Shown here: positions 5,949 to 6,716 of the stretch, in pieces | How the letters are laid out: each line of letters opens with the position of its first letter | Position numbering within the stretch: the first letter of the stretch is position 1 | Origin: Deltaproteobacteria bacterium | Lineage (GTDB): Bacteria > Myxococcota > Polyangia > Haliangiales > Haliangiaceae | Length of the DNA stretch: 6,716 nucleotides | Assembly: GCA_018262455.1 (NCBI GenBank) | Contig: JAGSPR010000404.1 | Span: forward strand, 1 to 6,716 | Reading direction: 5' to 3' | Made by a program: the position numbers and the translations under genes | The notes under the pieces: generated by a model | What the model saw: only the letters and a program-made list of their open reading frames with translations | Told to the model about the DNA's origin: nothing | Database searches by the model: none

Positions 5949-6716
<768 letters not shown>

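Overview
The window is GC-rich DNA with dense bacterial gene packing. The mix of genes suggests a myxobacterium or close relative (Myxococcota): an FHA-GAF-sigma-54 activator with no receiver domain, many lone-standing regulators and lipoproteins, and a Lon N-terminus of this style. This placement is inferred from gene style, not from a marker gene. Both ends of the window cut through genes.

Left part (1-2045). A partial enhancer-binding protein (FHA + GAF + AAA+ sigma-54 activation domain) runs leftward off the window, so its C-terminal DNA-binding domain is not seen. A small lipoprotein of unknown function is transcribed divergently, with 35 bp between the two start codons.

Centre (2067-5567). 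This is a compact leftward four-gene operon in which every junction overlaps by 1-4 bases. The order of transcription is: a FadR-like GntR regulator; a 177-residue protein resembling the N-terminal part of long-chain fatty alcohol oxidases (or the small subunit of membrane gluconate-type dehydrogenases); a 526-residue GMC flavin oxidoreductase with the FAD motif and the catalytic His/Asn pair; and a 205-residue uncharacterised protein with a possible lipocalin-like (GXWXG/DUF4334-type) layout. Two abutting copies of ATTGGTAAGACCA, nearly the textbook FadR core TGGTNNGACCA, overlap the regulator's presumed start codon. They sit at the edge of an AT-rich promoter island. I read the operon as a self-regulated, acyl-CoA-responsive (inferred) fatty-alcohol or sterol-type oxidation module. 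It is the most interesting part of the window.

Right part (5740-6716). A very small two-helix membrane protein is encoded leftward. The first 256 codons of an ATP-dependent Lon protease read rightward off the window. These two starts are again about 35 bp apart.
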